Notes: generated by a model from the letters alone, not told the origin. Counted from the stretch's first letter, positions 15,208 through 23,503 are shown. The stretch: 64,000 nucleotides of DNA from DASRDZ01 sp035569495 (GCA_035569495.1 DATMMX010000017.1:1-64000); one strand, 5' to 3'. Numbers and translations are program-made.

Positions 15208-16079
15208 GCGCCACGATCATCGACGGGACGGCCGTCGCGGCCGCGGTGTCGGACGAGGTCCGCCGCGACGTCGAGGCGATGGTCACCGCCGGTCTGCAGC
15301 CGCCCGGCCTCGACGTGGTGCTCTGCAACGACGACGCCGGCTCCGCGTCGTACGTGCGCAGCAAGGAGCGCACCGCGGGTCGGCTGGGCATGCGCGGCAC
15401 GGTGCACACTCCACCGCTGACCAGCAGCACCGACGAGCTGGTCGCCCTGGTCGAGCGGCTCAACGCCGACGACAGCGTGGACGGCATCCTGGTGCAGCTC
15501 CCCCTGCCCGACCACGTTGATGCCGGAGCTGTCCTCAACGTGATCGACCCGCGGAAGGACGCCGACGGCCTGCACCCCTACAACTTCGGCCTGCTCGCCC
15601 AGGGTCGCCCCCAGGTGCAGCCCTGCACGCCGCACGGTTGCATGGAGCTGATGCGGCGCTACGACGTGCCAATCCGGGGCGCCCGGGCCGTGGTCATCGG
15701 CCGCAGCAACCTGGTCGGCCGCCCCATCGCGCTGCTGCTCACCAACGCCGACGCCACCGTCACGGTCTGCCACTCGCGCACCGTCGACCTGCCCGCGGTG
15801 TGCCGCGAGGCCGACATCCTGGTCGCCGCGATCGGCCGTCCCGGCTTCGTCACCGCCGAGTACGTCAAGCCCGGCGCCTGCGTCATCGACGTGGGCATCA
15901 ACCGCGTCGACGGCAGGATCACCGGCGACGTCGACCGCGCCTCCGTCGAGCCGGTGGCGGGATGGCTGACCCCCGTGCCCAAGGGCGTCGGCCCGATGAC
16001 CGTGGCGATGCTGATGCGCAACGCCGTCGACCTCGCCCGGGCCCGCCGGGCTCCGACGTTGACGCCAAACCTGGCCTGA
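15204..16079 (+). CDS. folD: Bifunctional methylene-THF dehydrogenase/cyclohydrolase FolD
   Basis: A 291-residue cytosolic enzyme of one-carbon metabolism. It oxidises 5,10-methylene-THF and hydrolyses the methenyl form to 10-formyl-THF. The signatures VVLCNDDAGSASYVRSKER (with the catalytic Lys region), DGILVQLPLPDH, the Rossmann segment VVIGRSNLVGRPIALLL and TPVPKGVGPMTVAML are all present. The ATG overlaps the larC stop. It is the last gene before the molybdate operon. Confidence 0.94.
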   Translation: MSATIIDGTAVAAAVSDEVRRDVEAMVTAGLQPPGLDVVLCNDDAGSASYVRSKERTAGRLGMRGTVHTPPLTSSTDELVALVERLNADDSVDGILVQLPLPDHVDAGAVLNVIDPRKDADGLHPYNFGLLAQGRPQVQPCTPHGCMELMRRYDVPIRGARAVVIGRSNLVGRPIALLLTNADATVTVCHSRTVDLPAVCREADILVAAIGRPGFVTAEYVKPGACVIDVGINRVDGRITGDVDRASVEPVAGWLTPVPKGVGPMTVAMLMRNAVDLARARRAPTLTPNLA

Positions 16080-16111
16080 ACTCAGCGCAAGAAAACTCTT
16101 GGCAGTTTGCC

Positions 16112-16136
16112 CATGGCGCGCGGCGCTGGCGCCATG
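16112..16136. promoter_or_regulatory. Inverted repeat CATGGCGC-N9-GCGCCATG upstream of modA
   Basis: A perfect 8-bp inverted repeat (16112-16119 and 16129-16136) ends 5 bp before the modA GTG at 16142. It may be an operator or an RNA hairpin controlling modA. It does not match the enterobacterial ModE box. Confidence 0.45.
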
Positions 16137-16141
16137 CCAGA

Positions 16142-17005
16142 GTGTCCGCTGCTGTGTCGCCAAGCCGCCGTGCTCTCGTCCTCGTCGTGCCATGCCTGCT
16201 GCTCGCGGCCTGCGGCAGCAGCGCCGGCAGCACCGGCACGCCGCAGCCCCCCACCACCGCGATCGTGGTCTTCGCCGCGGCCAGCCTGTCCAAGGTGATG
16301 CCCCAGGAGATCGCCGCGTTCCAGAAGGCGCACCCGAGCATCACCGTCGCCGGTGACTACGAGGGCACGCAGGCCCTGCTCACCAAGCTGGAGGCCGACG
16401 GCACCCTCGCCGACGTGTTCGCCTCCGCCGACCGCGTCCACATGACCACCGCGCAGACCAAGGGCCTGGTCACGGCCCCGCGCGACCTCGCTGTCAACAC
16501 CCTGGTCATCGCCGTCCCACCCGGCAACCCGGCGCACATCACCGGGCTCGCCGACCTGGCTCGCAGCGGCGTCAGGCTTTCCATCGCCGACAAGTCGGTT
16601 CCCGCCGGCAACTATGCCGAGCAGGCCTTCGCCATCGCCGAGTCGAACAGCGACGTCCCGGCCGGATTCGCCAAGGCGGCACTCGCCAACGTCGCCACCC
16701 GACCGACCGACGTGGAGACGGTGGTCAGCAACGTCGCCGCCGGCGTTGTCGACGCGGGCATCGTCTACGCCACCGACGCCAGGGCCAACAGCGGCATCAG
16801 CGCCCTGCCGATCGCCCAGCGCGACCAGCCGGTCACCGTCTACGTCGCCGCCGCCACCGCCGAGTCCCGCCACGCCGGCGCCGCCCAGCAGTTCCTCGCC
16901 TTCCTGCTCTCCACGCAGGGTCAGGCGCTGTTCCACGACGCGGGTTTCGCCAGCCCCGGGCCCACCGCGCAACCGCTGCAGAACGGCGCCCCCGCGACCC
17001 CGTGA
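16142..17005 (+). CDS. modA: Molybdate ABC transporter substrate-binding lipoprotein ModA
   Basis: A 287-residue lipoprotein from a GTG start. The signal peptide ends in the lipobox LLLAAC (Cys about residue 22) followed by a Ser/Gly linker. The mature part has the type II binding-protein pattern of ModA: IVVFAAASLSKVMPQEIAAF, ADVFASADRVHM, TLVIAVPPGNPA and VDAGIVYATDAR. Tungstate is an alternative ligand. The stop overlaps modB (GTGA). A perfect inverted repeat lies just upstream. The GTG at 16154 is an alternative start. Confidence 0.9.
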   Translation: MSAAVSPSRRALVLVVPCLLLAACGSSAGSTGTPQPPTTAIVVFAAASLSKVMPQEIAAFQKAHPSITVAGDYEGTQALLTKLEADGTLADVFASADRVHMTTAQTKGLVTAPRDLAVNTLVIAVPPGNPAHITGLADLARSGVRLSIADKSVPAGNYAEQAFAIAESNSDVPAGFAKAALANVATRPTDVETVVSNVAAGVVDAGIVYATDARANSGISALPIAQRDQPVTVYVAAATAESRHAGAAQQFLAFLLSTQGQALFHDAGFASPGPTAQPLQNGAPATP

Positions 17006-17814
17006 GCATCGCGGCGCGCGGGATCCCCCGGATCACCCCGGTGCGGCTGCTGGTCGCCGCCGCCTGCGCCATCGCCGCCGCCTTCGTCGCCCTGCCGCTC
17101 ATCGTGCTGGCCACCCACACCAGCCCGGGCGCGCTCCGCCAGGCGCTGAGTGACCCCCTCGTCCTCGACGCCCTGCGCGTCAGCCTGGTGACCACTGTGA
17201 TCAGCCTGGTGATCGTGGTGGCCATCGGCACCCCGCTGGCCGCCGCCCTGGCCCGCGGGCGGTTTCCCGGCCGCGCCGCCCTCGACGCCCTGGTCGGCCT
17301 GCCGCTGGTCCTCCCCCCGGTGGTCGCCGGCCTGGCGCTGCTGCTCGCCTTCAGCCCCAGCGGCCCGCTCGGCCAGGCGCTGCAGCCGCTCGGGGTGCGG
17401 GTGCCGCTCACCGAATCGGCGGTGGTGCTCTCGCAGTGCTTCGTCGCCGGTCCGTTCTACGTCTACGCCGTCACCGCCGGGCTGAGCAGCGTCGACCGCG
17501 GCGTCGAGGAGGTCGCCCGCACGCTCCGCGCCGGGCCGTGGCACGTCTTCCGCACCGTCACCCTGCCGCTCATCCGCCCCGCCCTGGTCTACGGCATGGT
17601 GCTCAGCGGCGCCCGTGCCCTGGGCGAGTTCGGCGCCACCATCACCGTCGCCGGCAACCTGCAGGGACGCACCCAGACCATGCCCACCGCCATCTACGTC
17701 GCCTTCGAGCGCGACCCGGATGGGGCCGTCGCCCTGGCGGTCATACTTGCCGTCGTGAGCTTCGTGCTGCTGCTCGCCGTCCGGGGGCTGCGACTGGCCC
17801 GCGCCGCGGTATGA
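17002..17814 (+). CDS. modB: Molybdate ABC transporter permease ModB
   Basis: A 270-residue inner-membrane permease with about six hydrophobic segments. The EAA-type coupling loop that contacts ModC is visible (EEVARTLRAGPWHVFRTVTLP), and the family-typical ARALGEFGATITVAG follows. It starts with GTG overlapping the modA stop. It forms the membrane pore with ModA and ModC. Confidence 0.92.
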   Translation: MSIAARGIPRITPVRLLVAAACAIAAAFVALPLIVLATHTSPGALRQALSDPLVLDALRVSLVTTVISLVIVVAIGTPLAAALARGRFPGRAALDALVGLPLVLPPVVAGLALLLAFSPSGPLGQALQPLGVRVPLTESAVVLSQCFVAGPFYVYAVTAGLSSVDRGVEEVARTLRAGPWHVFRTVTLPLIRPALVYGMVLSGARALGEFGATITVAGNLQGRTQTMPTAIYVAFERDPDGAVALAVILAVVSFVLLLAVRGLRLARAAV

Positions 17815-17818
17815 GCCG

Positions 17819-18898
17819 GTGGGCCTGGCCGCCAGCCTCGCCGCGCACGCGGGCACGCTGCACCTCGACGCTGCGCTGAGCGCCGAGCCGGGCAAACCCG
17901 TCGCCTTGATCGGCGCCAACGCCGCCGGCAAGACAACCCTGCTCCGCTGCCTGGCCGGCCTGCACACCCCCGATCGCGGCCGCATCAGCGTCGACGGCGA
18001 GGTCTGGTACGACAGCGACCAACGCGTCGACCGCCCGTCCCACCGCCGCGCGGTCGGCGTGGTGCCGCAGCACGGCGTGCTCTTCCCGCACCTCGACGTG
18101 GAGCAGAACGTCGCCTACGGCCTGCGCGCGGCTCGGGTGCCCCGCGCCGAGGCGCACCGCCGCACCGGCGACGCCCTGGAGCGGTACGGCCTGGTCCCGC
18201 TCGCCAGGCGCCGCACCGACACCCTGAGCGGCGGCGAACGGCAGCGCGTCGCCCTGGCCCGCGCCACCGTGCTCGACCCGGCGCTGCTGCTCCTCGACGA
18301 GCCGCTCAGCGCCCTCGACGCCGCCTCGCGCGCCACCGTCCGCAGCTCGCTGCGCGACCTGCTCCGCGAGCGCAGCGCCTGCACCGTGCTGGTCACCCAC
18401 GACGCCCGCGACGCCCTGGAGCTGGCCGCCCACGCCGTCGTCCTCGAAGCCGGACGCGTGGTCCAGGAGGGCGCGCCCGCGGAGCTGGCCCAGCGCCCCC
18501 GCTCCGCGCCGGTTGCGGCCCTGATGGGCCAGAACTGGCTGACCGGCACCGCCGCCGCCCGCGACGGTGAGGTGTGGACGATCGACGCCGGCACTCTGCA
18601 CATCAGCGCGGTCGCCGACGCCCAGGAGCCGCCGAGCGTCGGCGCGCCCGCCTACGTGCTGGTCGACCCGCGCGACGTGACCCTGCACCGCGAGCACCCC
18701 GAGGGCAGCGCCCAGAACGTGGTGCAGGCGCGCGTCGCGGGCGTCGTCGACGTCGGCGGACCGCTGCGCGTCACCCTCGACTCGGTGCCCGCGCTGGTGG
18801 TCGAGGTCACCGCCCGCGCCGTCGCCCAGCTCGGCATCGCCACCGGCGCACCGGTGTGGGCCAGCTTCAAGGCCACCGCGGCGAGGGCGTTCGCATGA
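17819..18898 (+). CDS. modC: Molybdate ABC transporter ATPase ModC
   Basis: A 359-residue ATPase. Walker A is IGANAAGKTTL, the ABC signature is LSGGERQRVALAR, and Walker B is LLLLDEPLSALD with the switch His in LVTHD. A C-terminal TOBE-like part (residues about 245-355, VVQARVAGVVDVGGPLRVTL) binds oxyanion in related proteins. The GTG start lies 4 bp after modB. The stop overlaps the next small HTH gene (ATGA). Confidence 0.92.
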   Translation: MGLAASLAAHAGTLHLDAALSAEPGKPVALIGANAAGKTTLLRCLAGLHTPDRGRISVDGEVWYDSDQRVDRPSHRRAVGVVPQHGVLFPHLDVEQNVAYGLRAARVPRAEAHRRTGDALERYGLVPLARRRTDTLSGGERQRVALARATVLDPALLLLDEPLSALDAASRATVRSSLRDLLRERSACTVLVTHDARDALELAAHAVVLEAGRVVQEGAPAELAQRPRSAPVAALMGQNWLTGTAAARDGEVWTIDAGTLHISAVADAQEPPSVGAPAYVLVDPRDVTLHREHPEGSAQNVVQARVAGVVDVGGPLRVTLDSVPALVVEVTARAVAQLGIATGAPVWASFKATAARAFA

Positions 18899-19227
18899 AG
18901 GGCACGGAGTGGCTGCAATGGCTCGACGGCAGCCTGGCCGGGTCGCCCGGCGCCGAGGTCATGGTCCGCGACGTGCTCGGCCCCCTGCTCGACCACGACG
19001 CCCGCCACCACGGCGACCTGGTGCGCACCGTCGCGGTGCTCGCTGAGTGCGGCTGGAGCGCCTCGCGCGCCGCCCCGCGCCTGTTCCTGCTGCGCAACTC
19101 GGTGCTCTACCGCCGCGCCCGCATCGAGGAGATCACCGGACGCAGCCTCGACGATCCCGGGCAGCGGCTTCTGCTCACCATCGCGGTCCGGCTGCACCGC
19201 CACACCGGCAACCCGGAGGAACGCTAG
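18895..19227 (+). CDS. PucR-type C-terminal HTH protein, stand-alone
   Basis: A 110-residue protein. Residues about 28-100 match the HTH_30 domain found at the C terminus of PucR/CdaR regulators (LLDHDARHHGDLVRTVAVLAECGWSAS, then RLFLLRNSVLYRRARIEEITG, RLLLTIAVRLHR). The usual N-terminal sensory domains are absent. It is translationally coupled to modC (ATGA) and followed 2 bp later by the molbindin gene. I infer that it regulates the mod operon, perhaps with the molbindin as oxyanion sensor, a split counterpart of ModE; this is not shown by the sequence. Confidence 0.8.
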   Translation: MKGTEWLQWLDGSLAGSPGAEVMVRDVLGPLLDHDARHHGDLVRTVAVLAECGWSASRAAPRLFLLRNSVLYRRARIEEITGRSLDDPGQRLLLTIAVRLHRHTGNPEER

Positions 19228-19229
19228 AC

Positions 19230-19457
19230 ATGCAGACCAGCGCCCGCAACCGCCTCCCCGGCGTCGTCCGCGACGTGCGCATCGAGGGACTGATGGCCCG
19301 CGTCGACATCCAGGTCGGCGACAACCACGTGGTCGCGCTGATCAGCGCCGAGGCGGCGACCGACCTGCAGCTCCAGGTGGGCATGCGGGTCAGCGCGCTG
19401 GTCAAGGCGACCAGCGTCATGGTCGTTCGTGACGAGGATGGCCAGAACGCGGACTAG
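19230..19457 (+). CDS. Molbindin (single Mop/TOBE domain)
   Basis: A 75-residue protein consisting of one molybdate-binding Mop domain (ARNRLPGVVRDVRIEGLMARVDIQVG, then VVALISAEAATDLQLQVGMRVSALVKATSVMV). Molbindins bind molybdate or tungstate as oligomers and serve for storage or sensing. It is the last gene of the molybdate operon, with a GGAGGA Shine-Dalgarno sequence about 9 nt before the ATG. A GC-rich hairpin follows. Confidence 0.9.
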   Translation: MQTSARNRLPGVVRDVRIEGLMARVDIQVGDNHVVALISAEAATDLQLQVGMRVSALVKATSVMVVRDEDGQNAD

Positions 19458-19484
19458 ATGGTCGTCCGCACGCTGACGCGCGCC

Positions 19485-19503
19485 GTGGGGGGAGCCCCCC
19501 CAC
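19485..19503 (+). terminator. GC hairpin ending the molybdate operon
   Basis: GTGGGGGG (19485-19492), AG, CCCCCC(C)AC to 19503. A strong stem without a T run. Confidence 0.5.
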
Positions 19504-19532
19504 GCCATCATTCGCCGCTGGAGTGCGGCGGA

Positions 19533-19561
19533 ACGACAGCGTTCCCCCCGCTCCATACAAT
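19533..19561 (+). promoter_or_regulatory. Leaderless promoter of folC
   Basis: ACGACA (19533-19538), 17-nt spacer, TACAAT (19556-19561), and 6 nt to the ATG at 19568. Confidence 0.6.
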
Positions 19562-19567
19562 CGCCTG

Positions 19568-20866
19568 ATGCCGCTGACCTACCGCGATTCCCTGGACTGG
19601 CTGATCGGCACCGGCAACCGCGGCATCAAGGCGGGACTCGACCGCATCGGCGCGCTGCTCGACGAGCTCGGCCACCCCGAGCAGGGCCTCCGCGGCGTGC
19701 TGGTCGCCGGCACCAACGGCAAGGGCTCGGTCTGCGCCATGGTCGACGCGGTGGTCCGCCGGGCCGGGCTCGGCTCGGTGATGCTGGTCAAGCCGCACCT
19801 GATCTCCTACCGCGAGCGCATCGTCATCGACGGCGAGCAGATCCCCGAGGCGCTCTTCGCCGCACTGGTGGAGCGCCTCCGCCCGGCGGTCGACGCGGTC
19901 GAGCAGGTCGCGGGTGCGCCGACGCAGTTCGAGATCCTCACCGCGCTGGGCATCCTCGCCGCCGCCGAGCGCCGTCCCGACGTGCTGATCTGCGAGGTCG
20001 GCCTGGGCGGGCGGCTGGACAGCACCAACGTGCTCGACCTCGGCGTCGCCGCCGTCACCAACGTGGCCATGGACCACGCCCAGTACCTCGGCGACACCGT
20101 CGCCCAGATCGCGGGCGAGAAGGCGGGCATCCTCAAGCCCGGCAACGACGTGGTCACCGCCGCGACCGGCGAGGCGCTCGACGTGGTGCGCCGCCAGGCC
20201 CACACCGTCGGGGTGCGCAGCCTGCGGGTGGTCGGCGAGGACATCCGCGTCGAGGGCCGCAGCCTGGGCCGCGGCGGCACCGAGGTCGACCTCGCCACCG
20301 CCGAGGGGCTGCAGACCACCCTGCAGGTGCCGCTGCCCGGCCTCTTCCAGGCGACCAACGCGGGCGTGGCTGCGGGCGTGGTGCTGGCGCTGCGCGAGCG
20401 AGGCGTGCCGCTGAGCGACGACGCGCTGCGCGATGGCCTGGCCCGCGTGCACTGGCCCGCACGGCTGCAGTGGGTCCCCGGCTCGCCGATCCTGCTCCTC
20501 GACGGCGGCCACAACCCCGCCGCACTCCAGGCGGTGATCCCCGCCGTGCGCGAGCTGACCGAGGGGCGGCCGCTGTCGATCCTCTTCGGCGCCATGCTCG
20601 ACAAGGACGTCCCCGCCATGCTCGACCTGCTCCGCCCCCTCGGGGCGCCGCCGGTGTTCACCCAGATGGGGACGCCGCGGGCGATGTCGGCGGTGGACCT
20701 GGCCCGAAGCTGGGGGCCCGGCTCACGGGCAATCAGCTCGCTGCCCGACGCGCTGCAGGCGGCGCAGCTGCTCGCCGGGCGCAACGGCGCCGTCTTCGTC
20801 TGCGGCTCGCTGTACCTGGCCGGCGACGTGCTCCGCCTGCTCGGCCAGGCGCCCGACCTGGTCTAG
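19568..20866 (+). CDS. folC: Folylpolyglutamate synthase/dihydrofolate synthase FolC
   Basis: A 432-residue Mur-ligase-type enzyme that adds glutamate to dihydropteroate and folates using ATP. The P-loop GVLVAGTNGKGSVCAM is in the N-terminal domain, with EVGLGGRLDSTNVLD, NVAMDHAQYLGDTVAQIAGEKAGI and ILLDGGHNPAALQ. The start at 19568 is fixed by the TACAAT box 6 nt upstream. It converges on the sigma factor gene 7 bp away. Confidence 0.93.
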   Translation: MPLTYRDSLDWLIGTGNRGIKAGLDRIGALLDELGHPEQGLRGVLVAGTNGKGSVCAMVDAVVRRAGLGSVMLVKPHLISYRERIVIDGEQIPEALFAALVERLRPAVDAVEQVAGAPTQFEILTALGILAAAERRPDVLICEVGLGGRLDSTNVLDLGVAAVTNVAMDHAQYLGDTVAQIAGEKAGILKPGNDVVTAATGEALDVVRRQAHTVGVRSLRVVGEDIRVEGRSLGRGGTEVDLATAEGLQTTLQVPLPGLFQATNAGVAAGVVLALRERGVPLSDDALRDGLARVHWPARLQWVPGSPILLLDGGHNPAALQAVIPAVRELTEGRPLSILFGAMLDKDVPAMLDLLRPLGAPPVFTQMGTPRAMSAVDLARSWGPGSRAISSLPDALQAAQLLAGRNGAVFVCGSLYLAGDVLRLLGQAPDLV

Positions 20867-20873
20867 CCCCGGG

Positions 20874-22178
20874 CTACTGCGAGAGCAGCGTCAGTGCGGC
20901 GGGGATCTGCGGGACGGTGACGCCAACCGCGGCCATGCCCGGCACGTTGCTGAGCATGGCGGTCGAGGGCGACGGGACCGTCTTCTGCACCTTGTGCCCG
21001 GCGTCGCGCAGCGAGGGCTGCGGCGGCGGGTTGAAGGGGAGCTGCGTCTGCGACGGGTCGGGCGCGCTCGGCACCAGGTCGACGGCGGTGGTCGCCGCGG
21101 GCGGCATCGCGACCACGGACGGCTGCGGAGCCTGGGGCGAGCCGTGGCTCCAGTCGTGCACCGCGTCGACCCGAGGCGTGGCCACCAGGGCGGACGGTGC
21201 CGCGGCCGCCGGCGCAACCAGCGCCAGGGCCGCCGGAGCGGTCGCCGCGTGGGCGATGGTCGAGGCGCCGCCGAAGCCGCCGAGCCCACTGCCCGTCACC
21301 AGCACCACGGTGGCGCCGGCGCCGAGGGCGATCTCGCCGGCGAGCTGCTGCCCGCGCGAGCCGGCCGCGGCCAGCGAGCGGCGCAAGTGCATCGGCAGGC
21401 GGGCGAGGCCGAGGGCCAGCAGGGTGAGGCGCGCCGGGGCGCGAAAGGCGGTGTTGCGCAGCTCGTCCTCGGTCTGGCGGCAGGCGGCGCAGTCGGCGAG
21501 GTGCGCATGGACGACGTCGCGTCGGTGGCGGTTCAGCGTGCCCTCGATCATCTCGGCGATCAGCGAGCCCATCTCCTGGCACTCGTCGCTGACGTCGCGG
21601 CGGGCCACCAGGGTCTGGATGAAGGCGGTGCGGAAGCGCTTGCGGGCTCGGCAGTACCACAGCCGGGCCACGGTGACGGGGATGTCGAGCGCCTCGCTGA
21701 TCTCCTCGTAGGAGCGGTCCTCGAGGGCGCGCATGGTCAGCGTCTGGCGGTAGTGCTCGGGGAGGGTGGCGGTGACCCGGCGGACCAGGTCCTGCATCTG
21801 GGTGCGGACCAGCATCTCCTCGGGGTCGTCGGCGCCGCCCGCGGGAGCCTCCAGTGCGGTGCCCTGGTCCTCCAGCGTCGACATGGGGATCTGGGCGACG
21901 CGCTGGCGGGTCAGCTCGTTGAGGCACTCGTTGCGGGCGATGCGTAGCAGCCAGGTCTGGAAGGCCTCGGGGGAGCGCAGGTCGCCCATGCGGGCGAAGG
22001 CCTTCATCAGCGCCGTCTGGGCCATGTCCTCGGCGCGGGCCGGATCGGGGAAGAAGCGGCGCGCGAAGCGCTGCAGCATGGGACGGGTGGCGGCGACCAG
22101 GTCGGCGACCGCCTGCGGGTCACCCGACTGGGCGCGCAGCACCAGGGTGTCGTCGACGCCGAGGGTGGCGCTAGCCAT
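20874..22178 (-). CDS. ECF sigma factor fused to anti-sigma-like zinc finger and hydrophobic tail
   Basis: A 434-residue protein. Residues about 15-195 are an ECF sigma factor: region 2 (RFARRFFPDPARAEDMAQTA, AFQTWLLRIARNECLNEL) and region 4 (RALEDRSYEEISEALDIPVT). Residues about 215-240 contain the H-x3-C-x2-C motif HLADCAACR of zinc-containing anti-sigma domains. A hydrophobic stretch (about 285-335) and a Pro/Ala/Ser-rich tail follow. A fused anti-sigma region could hold the sigma domain inactive at the membrane until a signal arrives; that mechanism is inference. No separate anti-sigma gene is adjacent. Confidence 0.88.
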   Translation of the reverse strand: MASATLGVDDTLVLRAQSGDPQAVADLVAATRPMLQRFARRFFPDPARAEDMAQTALMKAFARMGDLRSPEAFQTWLLRIARNECLNELTRQRVAQIPMSTLEDQGTALEAPAGGADDPEEMLVRTQMQDLVRRVTATLPEHYRQTLTMRALEDRSYEEISEALDIPVTVARLWYCRARKRFRTAFIQTLVARRDVSDECQEMGSLIAEMIEGTLNRHRRDVVHAHLADCAACRQTEDELRNTAFRAPARLTLLALGLARLPMHLRRSLAAAGSRGQQLAGEIALGAGATVVLVTGSGLGGFGGASTIAHAATAPAALALVAPAAAAPSALVATPRVDAVHDWSHGSPQAPQPSVVAMPPAATTAVDLVPSAPDPSQTQLPFNPPPQPSLRDAGHKVQKTVPSPSTAMLSNVPGMAAVGVTVPQIPAALTLLSQ

Positions 22179-22526
22179 GCGCCGAGTCCCGCTGCCAGGA
22201 GTGGTGAAGGCTCGTCAATCTGGGTTCCCCTCCCGCTGCGGAACCTGCTCCCCAAGGCGCCGCGGGGTGGTCGGGCTGCTCAGGAGCCGGACGCGCGTGA
22301 CCGGGCTCGAATGTGAAACGCGCGACGGCCCTCTGACCTTGCGGCGCTGAGGCCCCTCTTTCGAGCTTCACGGTCGATCCCCTTCCGAGCGGTGGCGAGC
22401 GCACGAAACGCTCCGGGGCAAATGGTGACGCGTTCGTACCCCGCGTTGCGACTCTCAGGCAGCGCGACCAGCCTTCCGGCCGTCTGGACGGGAGCCCATC
22501 GGGGCGTCAATCAGTGCGGCGCGCGA
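22179..22526. other. Intergenic region without recognised gene
   Basis: This stretch lies between selC and the sigma factor start. Short open frames on the minus strand (22171-22404, 22280-22510) have Arg/Pro/Ala composition expected of random GC-rich DNA. A GGAACC about 45 bp upstream of the sigma start (minus strand, near 22222-22227) recalls ECF -35 elements, but no matching CGTC-type -10 is evident. Confidence 0.5.
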
Positions 22527-22625
22527 TGGCGGGAGCGCGAGGGGAACGATCCCTCCGGGGACGCGGCGAGCGCGCCCCCCAGCCGTTTTGAAGACGGTGG
22601 GGCCCACCTGGACCCATGCGCCCCC
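22527..22625 (-). tRNA. selC: tRNA-Sec (anticodon UCA), selC
   Basis: A 99-nt selenocysteine tRNA read by hand on the minus strand. The 8-bp acceptor stem GGGGGCGC/GCGCTCCC has one G-U pair. A 2-nt linker AT and a 6-bp D stem GGGTCC/GGGCCC with 4-nt loop AGGT follow. The anticodon loop CTTCAAA (anticodon TCA) sits on stem ACCGT/ACGGC, whose outer pair is A-C. The extra arm is long (GGGGGCGCG/CGCGTCCCC around CTCGC) and the T stem GAGGG/CCCTC is 5 bp. G73 and an encoded CCA complete it. The 8+5 acceptor/T architecture, 6-bp D stem and G73 are the hallmarks of bacterial tRNA-Sec. The T loop ATCGTTC departs from the usual TTCRANY. It lies 31 nt behind the trxA stop and is probably cotranscribed. 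Confidence 0.88.
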
Positions 22626-22656
22626 GCGGCGGCCGGAGAGCGGCGCCGCGAACGGG

Positions 22657-22983
22657 TCAGGAGGCGGCGAGGACCGCCTCGACCTTCGACTTCAGCGACG
22701 CCTTGGGCTGGTAGCCGACGATGCGCTGCTCGGGCTTGCCGCCGACGAAGAGCATCAGGGTGGGGATGCTCATGATGCCCAGCGAGCCGGGGGTCAGCGG
22801 GTTGGCGTCGATGTCCATCTTGAGGACCTTGACGCGGCCCTCGTACTCGCCGGCCAGCTCCTCGACGATCGGGGCGATCATCTTGCACGGCGCGCACCAG
22901 GAGGCCCAGAAGTCGACGAGGACGGGCACCTCGGACTCGAGGACGTCGGACTTGAAGCTGGTGTCGGTGACGGCGTTGGCCAT
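22657..22983 (-). CDS. trxA: Thioredoxin
   Basis: A 108-residue cytosolic thioredoxin with the active site in VLVDFWASWCAPCKMIAPIVEEL (Cys-Ala-Pro-Cys, a variant of CGPC) and the cis-proline region IMSIPTLMLFVGG. It reduces protein disulfides using thioredoxin reductase. The ATG at 22983 has an AGGAGA Shine-Dalgarno sequence. It lies 70 bp downstream of the FmdB-like gene, and selC follows closely in the same direction. Confidence 0.94.
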   Translation of the reverse strand: MANAVTDTSFKSDVLESEVPVLVDFWASWCAPCKMIAPIVEELAGEYEGRVKVLKMDIDANPLTPGSLGIMSIPTLMLFVGGKPEQRIVGYQPKASLKSKVEAVLAAS

Positions 22984-23053
22984 GGGATTCTCCTGGGGCG
23001 GCGACGAGCTGCCACCCATCGTAGCGAATGAGGTTGTTGGCGCCCGGCGGGGT

Positions 23054-23398
23054 CTAGTCGGCGGCGGCCGCCGCGGCGGAGGACGAGGTGGAGCCGGAGT
23101 CGGATCCGGAGGAGGTCGAGGGGGTGGATGCGGGCGTGCTGCCCGAAGCGGTGGAGGTCGACGTGGACGGCTTGCTCGGCGTGGTGGTCGTCGTGGCCGG
23201 CTTGGCGCCCCCGTCCGACGACTTGCGGCTGTCCGTCTTGTAGAAGCCGGTGCCCTTGAAGACGATCCCCGCCGGGAAGAAGAGACGCTTGCCCGCCGCG
23301 CCGCACTTGGGGCAGTCGGCCTTGGCCTCGTCGCTCATGCGCTGCCAGACGTCGAACTCCTCGCCGCACTCCTGGCAGCGATATCCGTAGGTGGGCAC
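23054..23398 (-). CDS. FmdB-family zinc ribbon protein with Ser/Thr tail
   Basis: A 114-residue protein from a GTG start. The N-terminal 55 residues are a standard FmdB/CxxC-CxxC zinc ribbon (MPTYGYRCQECGEEFDVW, then CPKCGAAGKRLFF and FKGTGFYKTD). The C-terminal half is a low-complexity Ser/Thr/Pro/Ala tail, common in this family in high-GC bacteria. The function of these proteins is not established. It lies upstream of trxA. Confidence 0.88.
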   Translation of the reverse strand: MPTYGYRCQECGEEFDVWQRMSDEAKADCPKCGAAGKRLFFPAGIVFKGTGFYKTDSRKSSDGGAKPATTTTTPSKPSTSTSTASGSTPASTPSTSSGSDSGSTSSSAAAAAAD

Positions 23399-23503
23399 CT
23401 GTTCGTCGATCTCCTAGCGTCTTTCGCGGGGCCGCCAGGCTTGGCGGACGCCGCTTCTCGACCGTACCCCGGTCGGCCCGGGGCTCAAACGTCGTCCCTC
23501 GCC

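Noticed and set aside
22171..22510. Two small minus-strand frames between selC and the sigma factor
   Set aside because: No Shine-Dalgarno sequence, no recognisable motif and random-looking Arg/Pro/Ala composition.
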